Positions 8,878-19,383 of a DNA stretch of 64,000 nucleotides are shown here, in pieces; within the stretch, counting starts at the first letter, position 1; every line of letters begins with the position of its first letter. The stretch is from positions 1 to 64,000 of the forward strand of contig NZ_JASAUZ010000074.1 of the NCBI RefSeq assembly GCF_030162935.1. Reading direction: 5' to 3'. Made by a program: the position numbers and the translations under genes. The DNA is from Comamonas halotolerans. Its GTDB lineage: Bacteria; Pseudomonadota; Gammaproteobacteria; Burkholderiales; Burkholderiaceae_C. The notes beneath the pieces are model-generated. The model made no database searches and was not told where the DNA came from. It worked only from the letters and a program-made list of their open reading frames with translations.

Positions 8878-9622
8878 GCATCAAAACACCACTATGGCTG
8901 ACATCGATACAGCCCCATCAACGCCTGCCGCTGGCAAGCCGCCCGCTGATGTGGCATTCCCCAAAACCATCCGCAGCTATGTACGACGTACTGGCCGCGT
9001 CACCACCGGCCAAGCCAAAGCGTTTGAAGACATTGGCCCGCAGTACCTGCTGCCCTATACCAATGCTCCCCTGGATGCCAAAGCTGCGTTCGGCCGCGAA
9101 GGCAAGCTGATTTTGGAAATTGGCTTCGGTATGGGGGAAGCCACCGCGCACATTGCCCGCGTACGTCCTGAAGACAACTTCCTGTGCTGCGAAGTGCATG
9201 AGCCTGGCGTTGGTGCATTGCTCAAGCGCATTGGCGAGCAGGATATTCACAACATCCGTATCCTCCAGCACGATGCTGTCGAAGTCATCGACAATATGCT
9301 GCCAGAAGCCAGCATCGATGGCGTGCATATTTTTTTCCCTGATCCCTGGCACAAGAAAAAGCACAACAAGCGGCGCTTAATCCAGGGACCTCTGGTTGCC
9401 AAGTTGGCCAGCCGTCTTAAAAGCGGCGGCTACTTTCACTGCGCGACTGATTGGGAGCCCTATGCCGTTCAAATGCTGGAAGTACTCAGTGCTGAACCAC
9501 AACTTGTGAACACTTCACAAGGTTATGCGACCAAGCCGGAGTACCGCCCTCTCACCAAATTTGAAAACCGCGGCTTGCGTCTCGGTCACGGTGTTTGGGA
9601 CCTGGTTTTCAGCAAACGCTAG
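8861..9622 (+). CDS. trmB: tRNA (guanine-N7)-methyltransferase
   Basis: A 253-residue SAM-dependent enzyme that makes m7G46 in the tRNA variable loop. The SAM-binding motif is [16 protein letters not shown], and the TrmB-specific catalytic segment [17 protein letters not shown] is intact. Two starts are possible: ATG at 8861, overlapping the end of gluQ by 17 bp, or ATG at 8894; neither has a clear ribosome-binding site, and the first 40 residues are poorly conserved in the family. The gene is probably cotranscribed with gluQ. No terminator was seen after it. Confidence 0.9.
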   Translation: MSAVIEHQNTTMADIDTAPSTPAAGKPPADVAFPKTIRSYVRRTGRVTTGQAKAFEDIGPQYLLPYTNAPLDAKAAFGREGKLILEIGFGMGEATAHIARVRPEDNFLCCEVHEPGVGALLKRIGEQDIHNIRILQHDAVEVIDNMLPEASIDGVHIFFPDPWHKKKHNKRRLIQGPLVAKLASRLKSGGYFHCATDWEPYAVQMLEVLSAEPQLVNTSQGYATKPEYRPLTKFENRGLRLGHGVWDLVFSKR

Positions 9623-10207
9623 AACGCTCACACTGGAGCTTCCTGCCCGAACTTGAAACACAGACTTCAGAACTTGAAGATGGCTCACAAGCACGACTGA
9701 CAGCAATTGGAGCCATTCATGCTTTCTGTGTGTCAACACATGCCAAGCGCAGGAATGCCCGGGCTTTGAAGCTTTCAAATGCAGACAGGCAATATGGAGA
9801 ACAGCCTCTCGCGTGACAGCAGCTATATCTTCGTTGAAAGGCGGCCTGATGCCGCCCAGTGCCTGCTCTCATGCTCTTGAATGCGATGCCATCTTCACAT
9901 GGCGGCATCACGCTCAGCAGCCACAAGACACTACACACTCTGCCTGCCGGGCAACATATTCGTGCTTCCAGGATGCATGCTGGATCAATGTGGCAGAAAT
10001 TGCCCCAACTCAACCATTTACCGCGCACAGTTGTGCTGTCATCGCAAGCATTTTGAGCGTCTTCAGCGGCCAGCCCAACTTGCTGAACGCCTGTAAAGGC
10101 AATGCTTTGCCAGAATTTCACCAGCAAACCCTTAGTTGAGACCTGTTGGCCTTATCTGAGAAGCCCATAACATCGGTGGCGCAAAGCTTTCACTTGCCTT
10201 CATTGAT

Positions 10208-10231
10208 ATTGGCCGCTTCAAGCGGTCCAAT
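10208..10231. repeat. Imperfect 24-bp palindrome
   Basis: ATTGG and CCAAT flank an inner CGCTT/AAGCG inverted repeat. It lies 65 bp past the stop of the minus-strand diguanylate cyclase gene. No T-run follows, so it is a weak terminator candidate; it could be a protein-binding site. Confidence 0.4.
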
Positions 10232-10265
10232 GGTTGTTTTGAATGTCTGGTTGCTTTGAATGTCT
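10232..10265. repeat. 17-bp tandem duplication
   Basis: Two adjacent copies of a 17-bp unit, GGTTGYTTTGAATGTCT, differ at one base (T or C at position 6). It is probably a simple slippage product. Confidence 0.6.
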
Positions 10266-10295
10266 ATTTGCTGGTGTTGCGACCAGCGGTATTCA

Positions 10296-11552
10296 TCAAA
10301 ATACTGCCTGAGAAGCACAAACCCGGTCACGCCCCATTTCCTTTGCCTGGTAAAGCAGGCTGTCAGCACGCTGCAGAAGGCTGTCCATGGTGTCGCCTTC
10401 TCGCAGTTGCGTAACCCCGAAACTACACGTCAAAGGCAGCACCAAAGTCCCACACACCCACGGCACCCCGCGCACCAGTTCCGCCAGCCGATTGGCTACA
10501 TGGGTTCCATGGCGGATATCTGTTTCAGGCATGAAGATGACAAACTCCTCACCACCAAATCGCACCAACCAGTCCACATTGGAGCGCAAACCCTGCTGTA
10601 AACGCTGGGCGACATCGCGAAGGACTTCATCCCCAACCGCATGCCCATACTGGTCGTTGATCCGCTTGAAGTGGTCTATGTCCGTAAAGATCACTGAAAA
10701 TGGGCGCCCGTAGCGCGCACTGCGCTCGATATCCAATGGCAGCCGCTGCTCCATGGCCCTGCGATTGAACACACCGGTTAAAACATCCAGTTGCGACATG
10801 CGCTGGACTTCCTCGACCAATTCTGAAAGCTCCCGGGTGCGTTCAAGCACAAGCCCATCCAAGTCTTTGATATGTCTGTCCAAGGCTGTTTGCAAGTGGT
10901 GGAAGCCTTCTATCATCAGATCGATTTCATCGGCACGTCGATGGTCTGGACGATGAATTTGCAACGGCTGATTCAACTGCTCTGGCTTCAGATCACGCAC
11001 AAATTCAGCAATCTGGCGCAACGGCTCTCCTAGCTCTCGACGCATCACCCAGGCCACCATAAAACACATCAGTAGCGTAAATATCAAATAGCCAGGGATG
11101 ACATGCTTTTGTGCTTCCCACAACAAACCACGGTGATAGGCGCGATCAGCCCATACCTCAATCGTACCCAACTCGATGTTCTTCACATCCGGGGAATAAA
11201 TCACCGTCTGATAAGAAGGGACGTCTTGGCCAGACCCCATTCGTCCAGCGGTAATGAGTTCTCCGGTCGCAGCAATATGCACTCTTACAAAACCAACCGC
11301 TTCAATTTCGGTGAGGCGCTGAATATTGCTTTGCAACACCTCACGATCAATGTCCCACAAAGCGTGAGCGATGGCACGGCTACTGGTCTCGACGATCAGT
11401 GCCATGGTTTTTGAAAACTGTCGCTCTTGCTTTTGACGATCCAGCCAGACTTGTATGCCGCCAATAACCATCAGGCACACCAACGCCAGCGCAATAATGC
11501 GCTGCAGCATCAATGAAGAAATCGAGCGAAAGTCGCAGTTTTCGCGGCTCAT
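10296..11552 (-). CDS. Membrane-bound diguanylate cyclase with periplasmic sensor region
   Basis: A 418-residue inner-membrane protein. Two transmembrane segments (about 17-35 and 152-170) enclose a periplasmic region of about 115 residues. A HAMP-like linker (about 172-225) leads through a coiled coil to a GGDEF domain with the active motif GGEEF at 333-337 and the DIDHF metal motif at 291-295. The I-site position reads SNVD, not RxxD, so product inhibition may be lost. The gene follows a periplasmic binding-protein gene by 11 bp. The layout recalls sensor pairs such as NspS/MbaA and LuxP/LuxQ, where a ligand-binding protein controls a membrane signalling enzyme; that role here is inferred. 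Confidence 0.88.
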   Translation of the reverse strand: MSRENCDFRSISSLMLQRIIALALVCLMVIGGIQVWLDRQKQERQFSKTMALIVETSSRAIAHALWDIDREVLQSNIQRLTEIEAVGFVRVHIAATGELITAGRMGSGQDVPSYQTVIYSPDVKNIELGTIEVWADRAYHRGLLWEAQKHVIPGYLIFTLLMCFMVAWVMRRELGEPLRQIAEFVRDLKPEQLNQPLQIHRPDHRRADEIDLMIEGFHHLQTALDRHIKDLDGLVLERTRELSELVEEVQRMSQLDVLTGVFNRRAMEQRLPLDIERSARYGRPFSVIFTDIDHFKRINDQYGHAVGDEVLRDVAQRLQQGLRSNVDWLVRFGGEEFVIFMPETDIRHGTHVANRLAELVRGVPWVCGTLVLPLTCSFGVTQLREGDTMDSLLQRADSLLYQAKEMGRDRVCASQAVF

Positions 11553-11563
11553 ACAGCAGATAT

Positions 11564-12718
11564 CTATCGCAGCAACTTTTCCATATCAAAGTCGTAGCTG
11601 CGCAATTTGGGATGCAAATGCTTGCTAAAAGGTTTGAAGTCCAAACGCTCAGTCGCTTGATGCGGTCCAAAGCGTTTTTCAAACTGAGCACTGCTATGTG
11701 CGTCAAACAACTTAAACATCGGGCGCACCTGCTCTATCCCCTCACTCGCGAAATCCACACCATGGTGATAGTCATACAGCATTACCAAGGACCATGCACC
11801 TGCCAAAAAATGTCCGCCAGCCAATGCTGTTAACTGCCCCTCACGGAGCTTTTCAAATGCATCCCCAGAGGTATTCACACCGCTGAACACGGCATCTTTA
11901 CCAGGCACCCCGCCTTTATCCTGCCATGCCTTCATTGCTCCCAGCGCCATCACATCATTGCCACTCCACACCAGACGTACCTGAGGATAGCGTTTAAACA
12001 GAACATCGGCCTGTAGCTGTGCCTTATCTTGCCTCCACTCTCCGTAGACCTCTTGCATCAACTGCACTGCACCGCCTGCATCCTTTACCGCTTTGCGCAT
12101 ACCGCGGTTACGTGCAATGGAGGATGGCGTGGAGCGGTCACCCGCAATCGCCACCATCTGCAATCGCCCTTGATCATCGCGCATGTTGGGCTGCTTGCTT
12201 GCGGCACGAATCAAAGCCCGAGCAGTGAGATAGCCTGCATCTTCGGCATTCGGCTCCAAACTACCCAGCCAGAAAGGATAGCGTTCCCTGGGCTGACCAA
12301 CTTGCTTGCGCAAATCGTCTTGTATGCCACTGAAGGCCATGAAAGCCTTGATCCCAGAGCCAGCCAGCGCCTGCAAAATACTGGGCGCCACACTGTAATC
12401 ATTCGTGAAGACCACGTAATCCGGACGTTGCTCTGGTGATTGCGCTGCAATGCTTTTTGCGATCTCAATGGGAGCCAGCCGATCGCGCTGCGCATACACC
12501 ACACGCAGTTGCATTCCCAAGCTATCGGCTGCCTTATGCATGACATCTGCCGCAGCAACCCAATAAGCCTCGTCCGATTTGCCAGGATTGATGAACACCA
12601 CAGACTGTGCAAATGTCCAGGGACTGCCCATCAGCAGTACTGCAGCAGCGCAGCAACGCAATGCATATATCCAACGCCACTTTCGGACTGCAGTGCAATG
12701 CCGCTCAATTGTTTCCAT
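11564..12718 (-). CDS. Periplasmic binding protein (sugar/autoinducer type), probable sensor partner of the cyclase
   Basis: A 384-residue secreted protein with an N-terminal hydrophobic signal (about 17-37, cleavage likely near TFAQS) and a type 1 periplasmic-binding fold of the ribose/LuxP kind. Segments such as VYAQRDRLAPIEIAKSI and VRLVWSGNDVMALGAMKAWQ match that family. No ABC permease or ATPase gene is nearby. The gene directly downstream, 11 bp away, is a membrane diguanylate cyclase, so the protein most likely reports ligand occupancy to it rather than feeding a transporter. The ligand is unknown. The start is the first ATG of the frame; later starts would remove the signal. Confidence 0.82.
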   Translation of the reverse strand: METIERHCTAVRKWRWIYALRCCAAAVLLMGSPWTFAQSVVFINPGKSDEAYWVAAADVMHKAADSLGMQLRVVYAQRDRLAPIEIAKSIAAQSPEQRPDYVVFTNDYSVAPSILQALAGSGIKAFMAFSGIQDDLRKQVGQPRERYPFWLGSLEPNAEDAGYLTARALIRAASKQPNMRDDQGRLQMVAIAGDRSTPSSIARNRGMRKAVKDAGGAVQLMQEVYGEWRQDKAQLQADVLFKRYPQVRLVWSGNDVMALGAMKAWQDKGGVPGKDAVFSGVNTSGDAFEKLREGQLTALAGGHFLAGAWSLVMLYDYHHGVDFASEGIEQVRPMFKLFDAHSSAQFEKRFGPHQATERLDFKPFSKHLHPKLRSYDFDMEKLLR

Positions 12719-12811
12719 CTGTATGAGCGTACAGCGAAAAGAGCCTCTACAGGAGGACAGTTAACAACTTCTGACTTTTGACTCACTAAAAAGAGCCGCT
12801 CACAAAACAAA

Positions 12812-12843
12812 AAAAGCCAGAAGGCTTACACCCTCTGGCTTTT
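12812..12843 (-). terminator. Rho-independent terminator behind alaS
   Basis: A 10-bp stem AAAAGCCAGA/TCTGGCTTTT, extended by two further pairs around a 6-base loop. On the minus strand the stem runs into a T-run (TTTTTTTGTTTTG). It lies 24 bp past the alaS stop codon. Confidence 0.85.
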
Positions 12844-12866
12844 CAATGGTTTATGCGCCGCGTTCG

Positions 12867-15491
12867 TTAGATACGCTCGGCCACCCAGGCTTGCACCGAA
12901 GCCAATGCCGAAGGCACTGCCGCAGCGTCAGTGCCGCCAGCCATGGCCATATCAGGCTTGCCACCGCCCTTGCCACCCACTTGCTGGGCCACAAAATTCA
13001 CCAGCTCACCTGCTTTGACCTTGGCAGTTTCAGCCTTGGTCACACCGGCGGCCAGTTGCACCTTGTCGCCGTCCACGGCTGCCAGCACGATCACGGCAGC
13101 ACCCAGCTTGTCCTTGAGCTTGTCCATGGTCTCGCGAAGGGTCTTGGCGTCAGCGCCTTCCAGCTTGGCAGCCAGTACCTTCACACCGCTGACATCGACA
13201 GCTTGCGTCACCAGCTCGTCACCCTGACTGGATGCCAGCTTGCCCTTGAGTGCAGCAATTTCCTTTTCCAGGGACTTGATTTGCTCCAGAGCCGAGGCTA
13301 TACGGTGATTCACTTCCGTGACAGGGGATTTCAGCGCTGCTGCCGCTTCATCCATGGTGGACTCCAGCGATTGCAGGTATGCCAGGGCGTTCTCTCCGGT
13401 CACAGCTTCAATACGGCGCACGCCAGCAGCCACGCCCGATTCGCCTACAACCTTGAACAGGCCAATATCACCGGTGCGGCGCACATGGGTGCCACCACAC
13501 AGTTCACGGCTGGTACCAATATCCAGCACGCGCACGGTTTCACCGTACTTCTCACCAAACAGCATCATGGCGCCGGTGGCCTTGGCAGATTCGATATCCA
13601 TCACGCGGGCATCGGTCGAGGTATTGGCCAGCACTTCGATATTCACGCGGCGTTCGATCTCGCGGATTTGCTCCGCAGTGACCGGGGCGTTGTGTGTGAA
13701 GTCAAAACGTGTGCGGTCTGCATTGACCAGCGAACCCTTTTGCTGCACATGAGCACCCAGCACTTCGCGCAATGCCTTGTGCATGATGTGCGTGACAGAG
13801 TGGTTGCGCATGGTGGCAGCGCGCAGCTGGGTGTTCACCTCGGCTTGCACGACATCACCCACACTCAGGCTTCCGGATGCCAGCACGCCGTGGTGACCAA
13901 ACACATCTGCCTTGATCTTTTGCGTGTCTTCCACAGTGAAGCTGCCTGCTGCAGAAGCAATCACGCCCTGATCGCCCACCTGACCGCCTGACTCTGCATA
14001 GAACGGTGTGGTATCCAGCACCACAACGCCGTGCTGTCCTGCTTGAAGTGCATTCACCGAGGTGCCATCCACATACAAAGCCACAACCTTGGCAGATTCA
14101 GCCAGAGAGTCATAGCCCGTGAATGCATTGCTCACACCGGAATACTCCAGAGCGCGGTCCATCTTGAACTTGCCTGCAGCCCGGGCTTTGTTCTTCTGCT
14201 CTTCCATGGCTGCATTGAAGCCAGCCTCATCCACAGAAAGGCCTCGTTCGCGTGCCACATCATTAGAAAGATCGAGCGGGAAGCCATAGGTGTCGTGCAA
14301 CTTGAAGGCCACATCACCAGGCAGCACCTTCACATCACCAGACAGCGCGCTGTCCAGGATTTCCATACCGTGAGCCAGCGTTTCGAAGAAGCGCTCTTCT
14401 TCCACACGCAGCACCTCGGTGATACGCGCTTCTTGTTCACGGATTTTGGGATAGGCATCACCCATGGTGGCAACCAGATCCTTCACCAGCTTGTGGAAGA
14501 ACGGAGTTTTCTGACCCAGCTTGTAGCCATGGCGAATGGCGCGGCGCACAATGCGGCGCTGCACATAGCCACGACCTTCGTTGGATGGAATCACGCCATC
14601 CGCCACCAGGAAAGCGGTTGCACGGATGTGATCGGCAATCACCTTCAACGAAGGGTTTTCCAGGTCGTCTGTATGAGTTTCTCGTCCAGCCGCCTTGATC
14701 AGATCCTGGAACAGGTCAATCTCATAATTGCTGTGCACGTGCTGCAAGATGGCGGCCAGACGTTCCAGCCCCATGCCGGTGTCCACGCAAGGCGCGGGCA
14801 GCGGCTTGACGTTGCCTTGCTCGTCCATGTCAAACTGCATGAACACGTTGTTCCAGATTTCGATGAAGCGGTCACCATCTTCATCGGGCGAGCCGGGAGG
14901 ACCACCGGCGATATGTTCACCATGGTCATAAAAAATCTCCGAGCAGGGACCGCATGGACCGGTGTCGGCCATCATCCAGAAGTTGTCAGACTTGTAGCGA
15001 CCGCCCTTGTTGTCGCCAATGCGGATCACGCGCTCTGGTGGCAAGCCGATTTCCTGGGTCCAGATGTCATACGCCTCGTCATCTTCGGCATATACGGTGG
15101 CCAGCAGCTTTTCCTTGGGCAGCTTGTACACCTCGGTCAGCAACTCCCAGGCCCACTTCAGGGACTCACGCTTGAAGTAGTCGCCAAAAGACCAGTTGCC
15201 CAGCATTTCAAAGAAAGTGTGGTGACGCGCTGTATACCCCACATTTTCGAGGTCATTGTGCTTGCCGCCTGCGCGCAGGCAGGTCTGCACCGACGTCGCA
15301 CGGTTGTATGGACGCTTGTCGGTACCCAGAAATACGTCCTTGAACTGGACCATGCCCGAGTTGGTGAACATCAGGGTGGGGTCGTTACCGGGCACCAAGG
15401 GGCTCGATTCCACAATGGTGTGGCCCTTGGATGCAAAAAATTCCAGGAACGTCTTGCGGATGTCCGCAACGGAGAATTTGGGTGTGCTCAT
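12867..15491 (-). CDS. alaS: Alanyl-tRNA synthetase
   Basis: An 874-residue class II aminoacyl-tRNA synthetase, full length for the family. The catalytic core is N-terminal ([18 protein letters not shown] is class II motif 2 region), the editing domain has the zinc-binding HSVTHIMH and [13 protein letters not shown] motifs, and a C-terminal C-Ala/DHHA1 part ends in [16 protein letters not shown] chose the ATG at 15491 ([16 protein letters not shown]), where the family begins; the frame is open for 31 more codons upstream but those residues are not conserved. It is a single-gene unit with its own terminator. Confidence 0.97.
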   Translation of the reverse strand: MSTPKFSVADIRKTFLEFFASKGHTIVESSPLVPGNDPTLMFTNSGMVQFKDVFLGTDKRPYNRATSVQTCLRAGGKHNDLENVGYTARHHTFFEMLGNWSFGDYFKRESLKWAWELLTEVYKLPKEKLLATVYAEDDEAYDIWTQEIGLPPERVIRIGDNKGGRYKSDNFWMMADTGPCGPCSEIFYDHGEHIAGGPPGSPDEDGDRFIEIWNNVFMQFDMDEQGNVKPLPAPCVDTGMGLERLAAILQHVHSNYEIDLFQDLIKAAGRETHTDDLENPSLKVIADHIRATAFLVADGVIPSNEGRGYVQRRIVRRAIRHGYKLGQKTPFFHKLVKDLVATMGDAYPKIREQEARITEVLRVEEERFFETLAHGMEILDSALSGDVKVLPGDVAFKLHDTYGFPLDLSNDVARERGLSVDEAGFNAAMEEQKNKARAAGKFKMDRALEYSGVSNAFTGYDSLAESAKVVALYVDGTSVNALQAGQHGVVVLDTTPFYAESGGQVGDQGVIASAAGSFTVEDTQKIKADVFGHHGVLASGSLSVGDVVQAEVNTQLRAATMRNHSVTHIMHKALREVLGAHVQQKGSLVNADRTRFDFTHNAPVTAEQIREIERRVNIEVLANTSTDARVMDIESAKATGAMMLFGEKYGETVRVLDIGTSRELCGGTHVRRTGDIGLFKVVGESGVAAGVRRIEAVTGENALAYLQSLESTMDEAAAALKSPVTEVNHRIASALEQIKSLEKEIAALKGKLASSQGDELVTQAVDVSGVKVLAAKLEGADAKTLRETMDKLKDKLGAAVIVLAAVDGDKVQLAAGVTKAETAKVKAGELVNFVAQQVGGKGGGKPDMAMAGGTDAAAVPSALASVQAWVAERI

Positions 15492-15636
15492 GGATGAATC
15501 GTTGTCTTGGTGCGCAAACGCTGCAGCACTAAATAACCTTTGATTATAGGTTTCATGCGCCACTTGACGTGGGAGATAAAACATCGTCCCGATAGGCTTG
15601 CACGGGCATGCAGGGAAAAATATGCAATGAAGTGCG

Positions 15637-16554
15637 CTAGTTAGAAGGCAAAGGCCCCAGGCTGCGTTGTGTCACGAACTCGCGTACGCTGCCCGTAATA
15701 GGGTCTTTGAAATACAAGCTTTGTGCCAGAAGCTTCAGAGGCCGAGAAAAGTCCCCCTCTGGCGCATCATCCACCACGGGATACAGGCCGTCGCCTTTAA
15801 GCCCCAGACCCAATGCCGCCATATGGACACGCAGTTGATGGCGCTTGCCGCTCACAGGTTTCAGCAGATAACGTGCCCAATGCGCATTGTGTTCGAGCAA
15901 TTCCATCTGTGTGAAGCTGTTTGGTGCCCCAGGCACTTCATGCATACGAATAAAGTTATCGCTCTCAACCATGCGACTGGCATGTTCCCGCGGGAAAGCC
16001 ACTGACGGATTCCAAGGCGCAATCGCCTCATAGGCCTTATGCACCGTGCGCTCCCGGAATAGTGACTGGTATGCACCTCGCTCGTGCCTGTGAATCGAAA
16101 ACAGTACCAGCCCCGCCGTGTCACGATCAATACGATGGACAGGAGACAAATCCGGCAGCCCCAACTCGTTTTTCAAACGCACCAGCAAGGTGTTTTGCAG
16201 ATAACGACCACCAGGCGTGACAGGTAGAAAATGGGGCTTGTCTGCAACCACTATGTGCGCATCTCGAAACAGCACCTGCGCTTCAAAAGGAATGTGAGGC
16301 TCGACCTCCACCTCACGGTAATAGTAGATGCGCAGCCCGCACAACAGAGGCGTATCAGCCCTCACGGGGCGTGCCAATTCGTCCACCACTTCACCACGCG
16401 CCATGCGCTGCAGCCAGTCTTCGCGTGAGACAGCGGGCAACCGAGCCTGCAAAAAATCCAGGCAGCTACCCTGCCCCACACTGGGTAAAACCACACAACT
16501 GGGCTTGACGCCATGTCGAATTGGCAAAACTTGGGGATCGTGGGTGTTGTACAT
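15637..16554 (-). CDS. RluA-family pseudouridine synthase
   Basis: A protein of about 305 residues that should isomerise uridine to pseudouridine in rRNA or tRNA. The catalytic aspartate lies in the [14 protein letters not shown] motif of the RluA/TruC group, and the KAYEAI and [14 protein letters not shown] motifs follow in the usual order. The N-terminal part resembles an S4-type RNA-binding lead-in. The start is uncertain: ATG 16554 is given, but an in-frame GTG at 16626 would add 24 residues, and neither has a clear ribosome-binding site. It lies 90 bp downstream of waaA, possibly in the same transcript. The exact target base cannot be told. Confidence 0.85.
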   Translation of the reverse strand: MYNTHDPQVLPIRHGVKPSCVVLPSVGQGSCLDFLQARLPAVSREDWLQRMARGEVVDELARPVRADTPLLCGLRIYYYREVEVEPHIPFEAQVLFRDAHIVVADKPHFLPVTPGGRYLQNTLLVRLKNELGLPDLSPVHRIDRDTAGLVLFSIHRHERGAYQSLFRERTVHKAYEAIAPWNPSVAFPREHASRMVESDNFIRMHEVPGAPNSFTQMELLEHNAHWARYLLKPVSGKRHQLRVHMAALGLGLKGDGLYPVVDDAPEGDFSRPLKLLAQSLYFKDPITGSVREFVTQRSLGPLPSN

Positions 16555-16644
16555 AGACCATGAAACTTGCCCATACATGCGTCGCAATACTGCCAACCAT
16601 GCACTGGACAAGAAATAACCGTTCACATCATTTCACTCGAACAC

Positions 16645-17943
16645 CTAGCGGATTGCTGGTGCCGCAATCTCTGCAATAGCCAGCGCTGTGGCCCTGGCCA
16701 CGCCCCGCTGCAACTGAGCAAATTGCAATGCCGCTTGGCGAGCTCGCTCCAGCCCTGTCTCATCTCGTGCCAATGCTGTAGCCAACTGCACGCCCTGCTC
16801 CATATCCAACACCCGAAATGCGGCCCCCATTTCGCATGCCTTTTGCGATGCCTGGGCAAAATTGAAAGTATGCGGCCCCAGCACCATCGGGCACGCACAG
16901 GCGGCTGCTTCAATCAGATTCTGCCCCCCCAAGGGCTCAAAGCTCCCACCTAGCAAGCCAATGTGTGCCGCTGCGTAATACATTGACATCTCGCCCACGC
17001 TATCCCCTAGCCAAACATCAACATCCGCAGGAGGCAGACCATCACCCCATTGGCTGCGGCGGGCAACTCGCAAGCCGGCTTGCTGCAACATGGCATATAC
17101 CGCATCAAAGCGCTGGGGATGACGCGGAACGATCAGCCACTGGCACTGCCCAGCCACGCCATGGAATTTGCGCCCATCCCATTGGGCAATCCATTGCGCT
17201 TCTTCTCCTTCGCGCGAGCTGGCCACAATCACCACGGGTTTGCTGCATGCAGCGCGCCAGGCAATACCGCGGGCCAGCAATGCCGCATCGGGCTGCAAAT
17301 CGAACTTCAAGTTGCCCAATACAGACTGAACAGGAGCGCCCAGGCTCCGCAAGCGCTGGGCATCGTCTTCCGTCTGCGCCCATGCCGCGTGCAAGGCACG
17401 ATACACAGGAATGAATAAAGAAGGCCAACGCTGTGCGCCCGCATGCGACTTCTCATTGAGCCGTGCATTGGCCAGCACCAAGGGCACGCCCGCTTTTTGG
17501 CAACCCAAAACCAAATTGGGCCAGACTTCGGTCTCCATCAAAACGCCCACAATCGGCTGGAACTGTCGCAAAAAACGCTGAACCGCACGGCGGGTATCCC
17601 AGGGCTGCCACACCTGTACATCGCCAGCCTGCAACAATTTTCTGCCTTCTGCCCGACCCGTTGCGGTGCCATGGGTCAGCAGCAAACGCATGCCCGGAAT
17701 TGCTGCTCGCAACTCCTGAACCAGGAGTGCAGCCGCACGTGTCTCACCCAGCGAGACTGCATGCACCCAAACCCACCGCCCCAGAGCATCGCGCCCCAGA
17801 TCCTTCGGCGTGTAGTAACCAAAGCGCTCTGGCACAGCCTCCGCATAGCCAGGCTCTGCCAGCGCACGCCGACGCAGCTTGCGCTTGAGCAAGGGCTGAG
17901 CAGCCCAAGCCAATGTGGAATATGCAGCCAGACTCCAGTTCAT
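16645..17943 (-). CDS. waaA: 3-deoxy-D-manno-octulosonic acid (Kdo) transferase
   Basis: A 432-residue inner-membrane-associated glycosyltransferase that adds Kdo to lipid IVA in lipopolysaccharide assembly. Typical WaaA segments are WVHAVSLGETRAA, LLTHGTATGRA, GVLMETEVWPNLV and the C-terminal GGSFEPLGGQNLIEAAACA. The N-terminal hydrophobic helix serves as membrane anchor. The ATG at 17943 (MNWSLAAYS) is preferred over an upstream GTG at 17964. The phosphohexomutase gene ends 29 bp upstream on the same strand, so sugar-phosphate supply and Kdo transfer are probably coexpressed. Confidence 0.93.
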   Translation of the reverse strand: MNWSLAAYSTLAWAAQPLLKRKLRRRALAEPGYAEAVPERFGYYTPKDLGRDALGRWVWVHAVSLGETRAAALLVQELRAAIPGMRLLLTHGTATGRAEGRKLLQAGDVQVWQPWDTRRAVQRFLRQFQPIVGVLMETEVWPNLVLGCQKAGVPLVLANARLNEKSHAGAQRWPSLFIPVYRALHAAWAQTEDDAQRLRSLGAPVQSVLGNLKFDLQPDAALLARGIAWRAACSKPVVIVASSREGEEAQWIAQWDGRKFHGVAGQCQWLIVPRHPQRFDAVYAMLQQAGLRVARRSQWGDGLPPADVDVWLGDSVGEMSMYYAAAHIGLLGGSFEPLGGQNLIEAAACACPMVLGPHTFNFAQASQKACEMGAAFRVLDMEQGVQLATALARDETGLERARQAALQFAQLQRGVARATALAIAEIAAPAIR

Positions 17944-17972
17944 GGCTCGCGCCTTTGTTGCCACTGCATCAT

Positions 17973-19361
17973 TTAGTGCGCGGCATTGCCGACCTTCGCA
18001 CCGGGCTTCACTCTTTCGAGCAAGGCCAGCATTTGCGATTCAATACGCTGCAAAGCCTCTGGCGTATGTCCTTCAAAGCGCAATACCAGCACTGGCGTGG
18101 TGTTGCTGGCTCGAATCAAGCCAAAGCCATCCGCCCAGTCCACACGCAAGCCATCAATGGTGCTGATTTGTGCGGGTGCAGCGAACACTTCAGGAGCAAG
18201 AGCCTGCAGCTGTGCTGTCAGCACGTGCGGCTCACCTTCGCCACACGCCACATTCAGCTCGGGCGTTGAGAAGCTGGAGGGCAATGCGTTGAGCACCGCA
18301 CTGGGATCTTGTTCTTTGGACAAAATTTCCAGCAAACGGCAACCCGCGTAAGTGCCATCGTCAAAGCCATACCAACGCTCCTTGAAAAAGATATGACCGC
18401 TCATTTCACCACCCAGCGGAGAGTTGACTTCTTTCATGCGCGCCTTGACCAGAGAGTGTCCTGTTTTGTACATCTCAGGCACACCACCAGCCTCTCGAAT
18501 TGCTGGAGCAAGACGCTGGGTGCACTTCACATCAAACAAAATCGTGCCACCGGGTACGCGCGAAAGCACATCTTTGGCAAACAGCATCATCTGGCGATCC
18601 GGATAAATGGTTTGACCGTCCTTGGTCACAATGCCCAAACGATCACCATCGCCATCAAAAGCCAGACCAAGCTCTGCATCCGTGTCTTGCAAGGCCTTGA
18701 CTACATCTCGCAGGTTCTCTGGCTTGCTCGGGTCGGGGTGGTGATTGGGGAAATTGCCATCCACTTCGGAGAACAGTTCCAGCACCTCACAACCCAGCGC
18801 ACGGAAAATAGCTGGTGCCGTCGCTCCTGCCACACCGTTGCCGCAATCGACCACCACCTTGATGGGGCGCGCCAGTTTCACATCACTCACAATACGGTCG
18901 GTGTAATCTGCCAGTACATCGGCCTGGCGAACACTACCGCCCTCCTTCAGGCTCCAGGCCTCAGCCTCAATGGTTTGGCGCAACGCCTGAATCTCAGGGC
19001 CGTAGATTGCACGGCCTGCCAATACCATCTTGAAACCGTTGTAATCCTTGGGGTTGTGGCTACCCGTCACCATGATGCCGCTGTTGCACAAGGTGGCTGC
19101 CGCAAAATACAGCATGGGCGTGGTACACATGCCCACATCAATCACCTCAACGCCCACATCCACCAAACCTGCCATCAACGCATTGCTCAAAGCCGGGCCA
19201 GACAAGCGTCCATCACGCCCCACTGCCACGACGCGCTCACCTTCCGCCAAGGCGGCCACTCCAAAGGCCCGACCAATACTGCGCGCAACATCTTCAGTCA
19301 ATGTGGAGGGCACCACACCGCGAATGTCATAGGCCTTGAAGATAGAAGCTGCAATCTGCAC
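17973..19361 (-). CDS. Phosphomannomutase/phosphoglucomutase (AlgC-like)
   Basis: A 462-residue alpha-D-phosphohexomutase that interconverts hexose 1- and 6-phosphates for lipopolysaccharide and exopolysaccharide precursors. The phosphoserine motif TGSHNP, the metal-binding AFDGDGDRLG and the sugar-specificity GGEMSGH are all present, with the C-terminal phosphate-binding RASNTTP. I chose the GTG at 19361 because an AAGGA box lies seven bases upstream and the protein then begins at the conserved SIFKAYDIRG. The frame is open to an ATG at 19397 inside a hairpin region. It sits 29 bp ahead of waaA. Product could feed the GDP-mannose step catalysed by ManC at the end of the window. Confidence 0.93.
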   Translation of the reverse strand: MQIAASIFKAYDIRGVVPSTLTEDVARSIGRAFGVAALAEGERVVAVGRDGRLSGPALSNALMAGLVDVGVEVIDVGMCTTPMLYFAAATLCNSGIMVTGSHNPKDYNGFKMVLAGRAIYGPEIQALRQTIEAEAWSLKEGGSVRQADVLADYTDRIVSDVKLARPIKVVVDCGNGVAGATAPAIFRALGCEVLELFSEVDGNFPNHHPDPSKPENLRDVVKALQDTDAELGLAFDGDGDRLGIVTKDGQTIYPDRQMMLFAKDVLSRVPGGTILFDVKCTQRLAPAIREAGGVPEMYKTGHSLVKARMKEVNSPLGGEMSGHIFFKERWYGFDDGTYAGCRLLEILSKEQDPSAVLNALPSSFSTPELNVACGEGEPHVLTAQLQALAPEVFAAPAQISTIDGLRVDWADGFGLIRASNTTPVLVLRFEGHTPEALQRIESQMLALLERVKPGAKVGNAAH

Positions 19362-19383
19362 AGTAAGTTCCTTAGCGGTTGTC

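Larger units (their letters stand above)
9623..10295. other. 673-bp intergenic region with no supported gene
   Basis: Open frames occur on both strands, but none has a ribosome-binding site, a recognisable domain or plausible composition. Two local structures are listed separately: an imperfect palindrome at 10208-10231 and a 17-bp tandem duplication at 10232-10265. I see no tRNA, terminator or mobile-element remnant here. Confidence 0.6.

Noticed and set aside
9717-10127. 136-codon open frame on the minus strand in the gap behind trmB
   Set aside because: Cysteine-rich, without domain, ribosome-binding site or coding character; treated as intergenic.
14031-15497. 488-codon open frame on the plus strand
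   Set aside because: It lies entirely antisense to alaS, which has all family motifs; no domain or ribosome-binding site supports it.
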